This document shows, one piece after another, positions 4,781 to 8,198 of a stretch of 8,198 bases of DNA. The DNA lies in NCBI GenBank assembly GCA_017555465.1, contig JAFZGH010000284.1:1-8198 (forward strand). Reading direction: 5' to 3'. Both the position numbers and the translations under genes were made by a program. The number at the start of each line of letters is the position of its first letter. The first letter of the stretch is position 1. Below the pieces are notes generated by a model that saw nothing but the letters and a program-made list of their open reading frames with translations, was not told the DNA's origin and searched no databases. The stretch is from Akkermansia sp. (lineage in GTDB: Bacteria > Verrucomicrobiota > Verrucomicrobiia > Verrucomicrobiales > Akkermansiaceae).

Positions 4781-7726
4781 ATGGCTGAAGATGAATCAGA
4801 AATCAAGATACCTATAACCGCCGAGGCTGACCTGACGGGATTTGAGGAAACCACGCAGGCTGCGCAGGATATGCAGCAGGCGGTGGAACAGGCTGCCACG
4901 CAGCCGATGACCGCACACCAGCAGGCTGCCGAGCAGGTTGAAAAAGCCGCAGCGGCTAAGCAGAAAGAACGCAAGGCTGCGGAAGATGCTGCCGCGGCTG
5001 AAGCTAAGCTGCACCGCCAGATGGAGCTGGCCAGAAAATCCAGAAATGAGCTGATAAAGGAGCTTGAGCGTCTGAACAAGCTGCGCAGGGAAGCTGCCGC
5101 TGCCGGCGATACGGAAGCCTTTGAACGCCTTACCGCGCAAAGTGCTGAATGCCGTGAAGCCTTTGAAAAGCTGAACCAGGGGCTGGAACTGACCAACATT
5201 CAATTCACGCAGCAGGCGCAGATGGGTATGATGGCTGGCCAGACGCTGGGCAGCATTGGCCAGATGGCTGCTGAAGGCGGCGGCAATGTGGCCGGCATGG
5301 CTGCGCAGTTTTTGGCATTGGGGCAAGCTATCAAGGCAGGCCTCGGTCCCGTTGGCTGGGCTATGATGGCATTACAGGGGCTTCAGATGGCATGGGATTA
5401 TTTCACGCAAAAGCAGGAGGAAGCCCGCAAGGCTGCGGAAGAATCAGAAAAGGCGCTGGCCAAGCTGAATGAAACCTTGCTGCAACATGCGGAAGCTGCT
5501 GCCCGTGCCAGTTATGAAGCGCAAAGGGGTTATGTAGATGAACGCGCAAAAGCTGAGCAAAAAGCAGCCGATGAAGCGCTTGCTGCAATGGACCGGCAGC
5601 ATGCCGCTGCGCAGCGTACTGCCACGCAGCGGCTTGAATTGCTGCGCGGTGAAGTGGAGCAGCAGAAAGTGCTGCTGGCTGCTAAGCTGTCAGCCGGTCA
5701 GATAACGCAGCAGCAGCATGATGCAGAACTGCGCGCGCTGGAATACAGGCTGAAGCGGGAAGAACAACTGGAAGCAGATGCTGCTGACCGCCGCAGGTAT
5801 GACCGCCTGCGTGCTGAAGAAGAAATGCACGAGGAACTGGCCAGAACGCGTCAGGCGCTGGCATCTGAACTGAAAAGACAGATGGCTCCTGAGCTGGAGC
5901 GCCAGTGGACGGATGCAGAAAATGCAAGATATGCCGATATTGTTGGCCAGTATGAAGCCCTGAAAAGCGTGATTGAAGCACGCAGGGCTACCGTGGAAAC
6001 CATCAACAAGCAGATGGAAGCGGAAAAAGCAGCTGATGACCGCGATGAAGAAAAAATCCGCGAGTTAAGGGCTCGCCGCACGGAAGCCGAGCAGGATATT
6101 TTGGATGCAAATGACCGCCTGCGCGAGCTGGATGAAATGGCCACGGCTGAGTTCAAGGGCATCATGGAAAGCGCCGCCTACAATGAGGAAGCGCGACACA
6201 TGACCGGCGTGCATCTGCTACAATATGCGCACACTGTAAACCGCCAGCTGATGGATGCGAATGCAGCGGCGGAATCAGCATGGAATGATGTTGAAAGCGC
6301 CCGCCAGCAGCAGGAAGAACTGCGGCAGGAAGGTGAAATGCGCGATGCTGCCCGCAGGGCTGAAGAACAGCGTGCTGAAGCAGTCAGGCAGGCCGCAGAA
6401 ATAGAACAGCAAGCTGCCGATCGCGAGCGTGAATGGGCAAGCGTGCAGCAGCAGGCGCTGGCTGCGCAGAAAGAATGGCTGGAAGTGCAGCTGGGCAAGC
6501 TGGCTGAGGGTAGCGAACTGTGGAATGATTACAGCGCGCGCTTGAAATCTGTGAATGAAGCCATGGCTGCTGAACGCGTGGCTACTCTGACCGCATTGCA
6601 GCCTGCCCGCAGATATGCTGCGGCTGATACCAGAACGCAGGAGGAAATCTACAACGCGGACCGGCAGCTGCTGGAAGGTAAACTGAACCGGCTGCGCGCT
6701 GAATTGTCATCTGGCCAGAATCTGACGCCGGAGCTGCGGAAGCAGCTGGAAAAACAAGTGGTGGATGCTGAGCGGCAGCTTGCCGGGCTTGCGCAGGCTG
6801 AGCTGCGCGACAAGATATCCGAGCGCATGGCTGCCGTGAACGGTATGGCAACCACGCAGCAGTATCAAGTGCGCGACCGCCGCACGCAGCGCCAGATAAT
6901 GGAAGCAGATGCTGCCATCCTTACTGCCCGCCGGGCTGAGCTGCGGAAGCTGCTGAACACGCCAGGGCTGGATGCTGCTACACAGCAGCAGATAAACAAC
7001 GCCCTGCGCGCTACCGAGCGCCAGATTGCAGGCTTGCAGGAAGCGTGGCGCGATAACCGCGCGGCATCCGCGCGCTGGCTGCGCGAATTGCAGCCGCCGC
7101 GCTTGCAGGCGAAAAACAAGATGATGCAGCGCAGTCTTGATGCCACGGCTGCGGCCTACGCACGCACGGCCAGGCTGGCAGAACAAGCAGCGCAGCGTGG
7201 TGACACGAAAGCTGTGGAACGCTACCAGCGGCACATGCAGCAGCTGGCAAATGCCATTGACCGCCGCGCAAGAGATAGCCAGGCTGGCACCAGATTGCAA
7301 CGCCAGGCGGATGATTCCTTGCGCGCGCTGACACGCCAGCAGGTGGCAACAGAACAGGCTGCCAGTGGCACCGCTAAGGCAACGCAGCGCAGACGGAGAG
7401 CTGAAGAACAAGCTGCAAGAAATGCAGAAAGCAATGCACGCAGGACATCTGCCACAGCTGGCCGCGAACAGGTGAAGGTTCAGCAACTGAATGCTGAATT
7501 GTCATCTACCCGTGCCGCCATGAACCGCATGGAGGCAGAACACGGCAAACTTAAAAATGAGATTTCTGCACTGGCTGCGGCGGTGGTGAATTGCGCAAAT
7601 GCTGCCGCTAAAGGAGCCGGCGTGGCTGCGGCTGGCGCAGCGGCTGCCGCGGCTGCAACGGGTAACTTGCAGCGCCAGGTGGCGCGCCTTCAGAAACAGA
7701 TTGACAGACTGAACCGCAAGATATGA
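4781..7726 (+). CDS. Tail tape measure protein
   Basis: This encodes 981 residues. The protein runs through the tail tube, sets its length and leaves during DNA injection. Evidence: great length; Ala/Glu/Gln/Arg-rich coiled coil over nearly the whole protein; a single Gly/Ala/Met-rich hydrophobic region at about 148-205 (from MGMMAG to MAW), typical of the membrane-active segment of tape measures; location next to a hub-like gene. An 83-residue repeat is visible at 618-673 and 701-755. A second small-residue, Ala-rich stretch lies near the C-terminus (about 930-965), followed by a short amphipathic helix to residue 981. No lysozyme or peptidase domain was seen. At about 0.15 nm per residue the length predicts a tail near 147 nm. 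The ATG at 4781 has only a weak GAAAG upstream. The stop overlaps the next start (ATGA), so the two are translationally coupled. Confidence 0.88.
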   Translation: MAEDESEIKIPITAEADLTGFEETTQAAQDMQQAVEQAATQPMTAHQQAAEQVEKAAAAKQKERKAAEDAAAAEAKLHRQMELARKSRNELIKELERLNKLRREAAAAGDTEAFERLTAQSAECREAFEKLNQGLELTNIQFTQQAQMGMMAGQTLGSIGQMAAEGGGNVAGMAAQFLALGQAIKAGLGPVGWAMMALQGLQMAWDYFTQKQEEARKAAEESEKALAKLNETLLQHAEAAARASYEAQRGYVDERAKAEQKAADEALAAMDRQHAAAQRTATQRLELLRGEVEQQKVLLAAKLSAGQITQQQHDAELRALEYRLKREEQLEADAADRRRYDRLRAEEEMHEELARTRQALASELKRQMAPELERQWTDAENARYADIVGQYEALKSVIEARRATVETINKQMEAEKAADDRDEEKIRELRARRTEAEQDILDANDRLRELDEMATAEFKGIMESAAYNEEARHMTGVHLLQYAHTVNRQLMDANAAAESAWNDVESARQQQEELRQEGEMRDAARRAEEQRAEAVRQAAEIEQQAADREREWASVQQQALAAQKEWLEVQLGKLAEGSELWNDYSARLKSVNEAMAAERVATLTALQPARRYAAADTRTQEEIYNADRQLLEGKLNRLRAELSSGQNLTPELRKQLEKQVVDAERQLAGLAQAELRDKISERMAAVNGMATTQQYQVRDRRTQRQIMEADAAILTARRAELRKLLNTPGLDAATQQQINNALRATERQIAGLQEAWRDNRAASARWLRELQPPRLQAKNKMMQRSLDATAAAYARTARLAEQAAQRGDTKAVERYQRHMQQLANAIDRRARDSQAGTRLQRQADDSLRALTRQQVATEQAASGTAKATQRRRRAEEQAARNAESNARRTSATAGREQVKVQQLNAELSSTRAAMNRMEAEHGKLKNEISALAAAVVNCANAAAKGAGVAAAGAAAAAAATGNLQRQVARLQKQIDRLNRKI
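6632..7045 (+). repeat. 83-residue internal repeat in the tape measure protein
   Basis: Residues 618-673 and 701-755 align in register. Both begin RTQ, then contain AD, a leucine-rich helix, a short break (SSGQNLTPE against NTPGLDAAT), a second helix with ER, and end Q-hydrophobic-AGL-Q-x-A. The offset is 83 residues at the start and 82 at the end, so one gap is needed. The segments before each copy also share ER and a tail reading RRTQ or TRTQ. A fainter third unit may lie upstream near 565-600. Tape measures often lengthen by such units, which would change tail length in steps. Confidence 0.6.
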
Positions 7727-8198
7727 TTATTGATTCATCAGATTTTTTGAGCATTCCGGGTATAACGCAAGCCACGCTGACTGAAAATTCAGATGCGCCA
7801 TCCGTGCTGAATCTGTCTTGGGCTGGTTTTGGTCCTGATTGGCTGCGCTGGATGGAGCCCGTAACCATCCTGCACCGTGGCCGCGTGCTGTTTCATGGCC
7901 GCTTGAACAACTTTGACAGAACGAACGCCGCGGGCAGTTTAGAATCCAGCGCCACGGTGGTGAATGCGCTGTGGCTGCTTGATAATCTACCATTGGGCGC
8001 GCAGGTAGCTGAAGCAAAAGCAGCATCTGAATCTTCCGGCGTGGATTTTGCTGCTGCTGGCCAGAACGCGCTGATGAGCTGGACCGCGCTCGCGGATTCC
8101 TGCCGCGTATCGGCACCGCTGTGGGTGGTGAATGAAAGCGGCGAACCGCAAGAAAATGCCATCATCACGCTGGATGTGAGCCGTGCGAATTATAGCAC
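7723..8198 (+). CDS. Baseplate/tail hub-like protein, 3' partial
   Basis: The frame opens with ATG at 7723, overlapping the tape measure stop by four bases (ATGA), and stays open for 158 codons to the window end. Visible features: an N-terminal segment MIIDSSDFLSIPGITQATL, then VLNLSWAGFGPDWLRWMEPV, and a strand pair VTILHRGRVLFHGRL that looks like the beta-barrel start of gpD-like baseplate hub proteins, where a user-of-the-axis statement such as 'rule, then response' is replaced by short strands with Gly turns. A helical stretch follows (about 90-125), then beta-like VSAPLWVVNESGE. The place right after the tape measure is where distal-tail and hub genes usually lie. The function rests on position and this weak pattern; the existence of the gene is well supported by start, overlap and open frame. 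Confidence 0.7.
   Translation, partial: MIIDSSDFLSIPGITQATLTENSDAPSVLNLSWAGFGPDWLRWMEPVTILHRGRVLFHGRLNNFDRTNAAGSLESSATVVNALWLLDNLPLGAQVAEAKAASESSGVDFAAAGQNALMSWTALADSCRVSAPLWVVNESGEPQENAIITLDVSRANYS

Noticed and set aside
6707..7486. A 259-codon minus-strand open frame inside the tape measure gene.
   Set aside because: Long antisense frames arise easily opposite GC-rich, Ala/Gln/Arg-rich coiled-coil genes. Its composition is odd and it has no supporting start site or context.
1..8198. tRNA genes, CRISPR arrays, insertion sequences or attachment sites.
   Set aside because: No cloverleaf-like sequence, regularly spaced short repeats, transposase or terminal inverted repeats were seen on either strand.

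Overview
The window is a tail-module segment of a double-stranded DNA tailed phage or prophage, probably siphovirus-like. It carries an apparently complete diversity-generating retroelement (DGR). All genes lie on the + strand, tightly packed, with overlaps or gaps of 14 bases or less, except for one 354-base non-coding stretch that holds the DGR RNA elements. Base composition is GC-rich by eye. The host cannot be named from the sequence alone. The general look of the adhesin, the small tail gene before the tape measure and the hub-like gene after it recalls prophages of gut bacteria, possibly Verrucomicrobiota such as Akkermansia, but this is only an impression.

Layout. Positions 1-2219: the 3' part of a large tail adhesin gene with a collagen-like segment, a coiled coil, a large body of unknown fold and a C-type-lectin-like C-terminus whose last ~35 codons are the variable repeat (VR, 2111-2216). 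Positions 2220-2573: no protein gene. This stretch holds an 8-bp GC-rich hairpin just downstream of the VR, the template repeat (TR, 2323-2428) and a structured spacer of about 145 bases. Positions 2574-3707: a DGR-type reverse transcriptase with all catalytic motifs intact. Positions 3694-4272: a DUF4376-like tail protein overlapping the RT gene by 14 bases. Positions 4287-4766: a small unrecognised tail protein with a strong ribosome binding site. Positions 4781-7726: a 981-residue tape measure protein. Positions 7723-8198: the start of a baseplate/hub-like protein, coupled by an ATGA overlap and cut by the window edge.

How the parts work together. TR and VR align without gaps at a constant offset of 212 bases. 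Over 103 bases (2111-2213 against 2323-2425) there are 18 mismatches, and every one falls on an adenine of the TR (18 of 21 adenines changed; no other base changed). This is the signature of adenine-directed mutagenic retrohoming. TR RNA is copied by the error-prone RT and the cDNA replaces the VR, re-diversifying the tip of the tail adhesin and so, presumably, receptor choice. The other genes build the tail that carries the adhesin. Points of note: no Avd accessory gene is visible, the DGR sits upstream of the tape measure inside the tail gene cluster, AAC codons have become TCC unusually often, and a hairpin next to the target repeat resembles the target-recognition hairpins known from phage DGRs.
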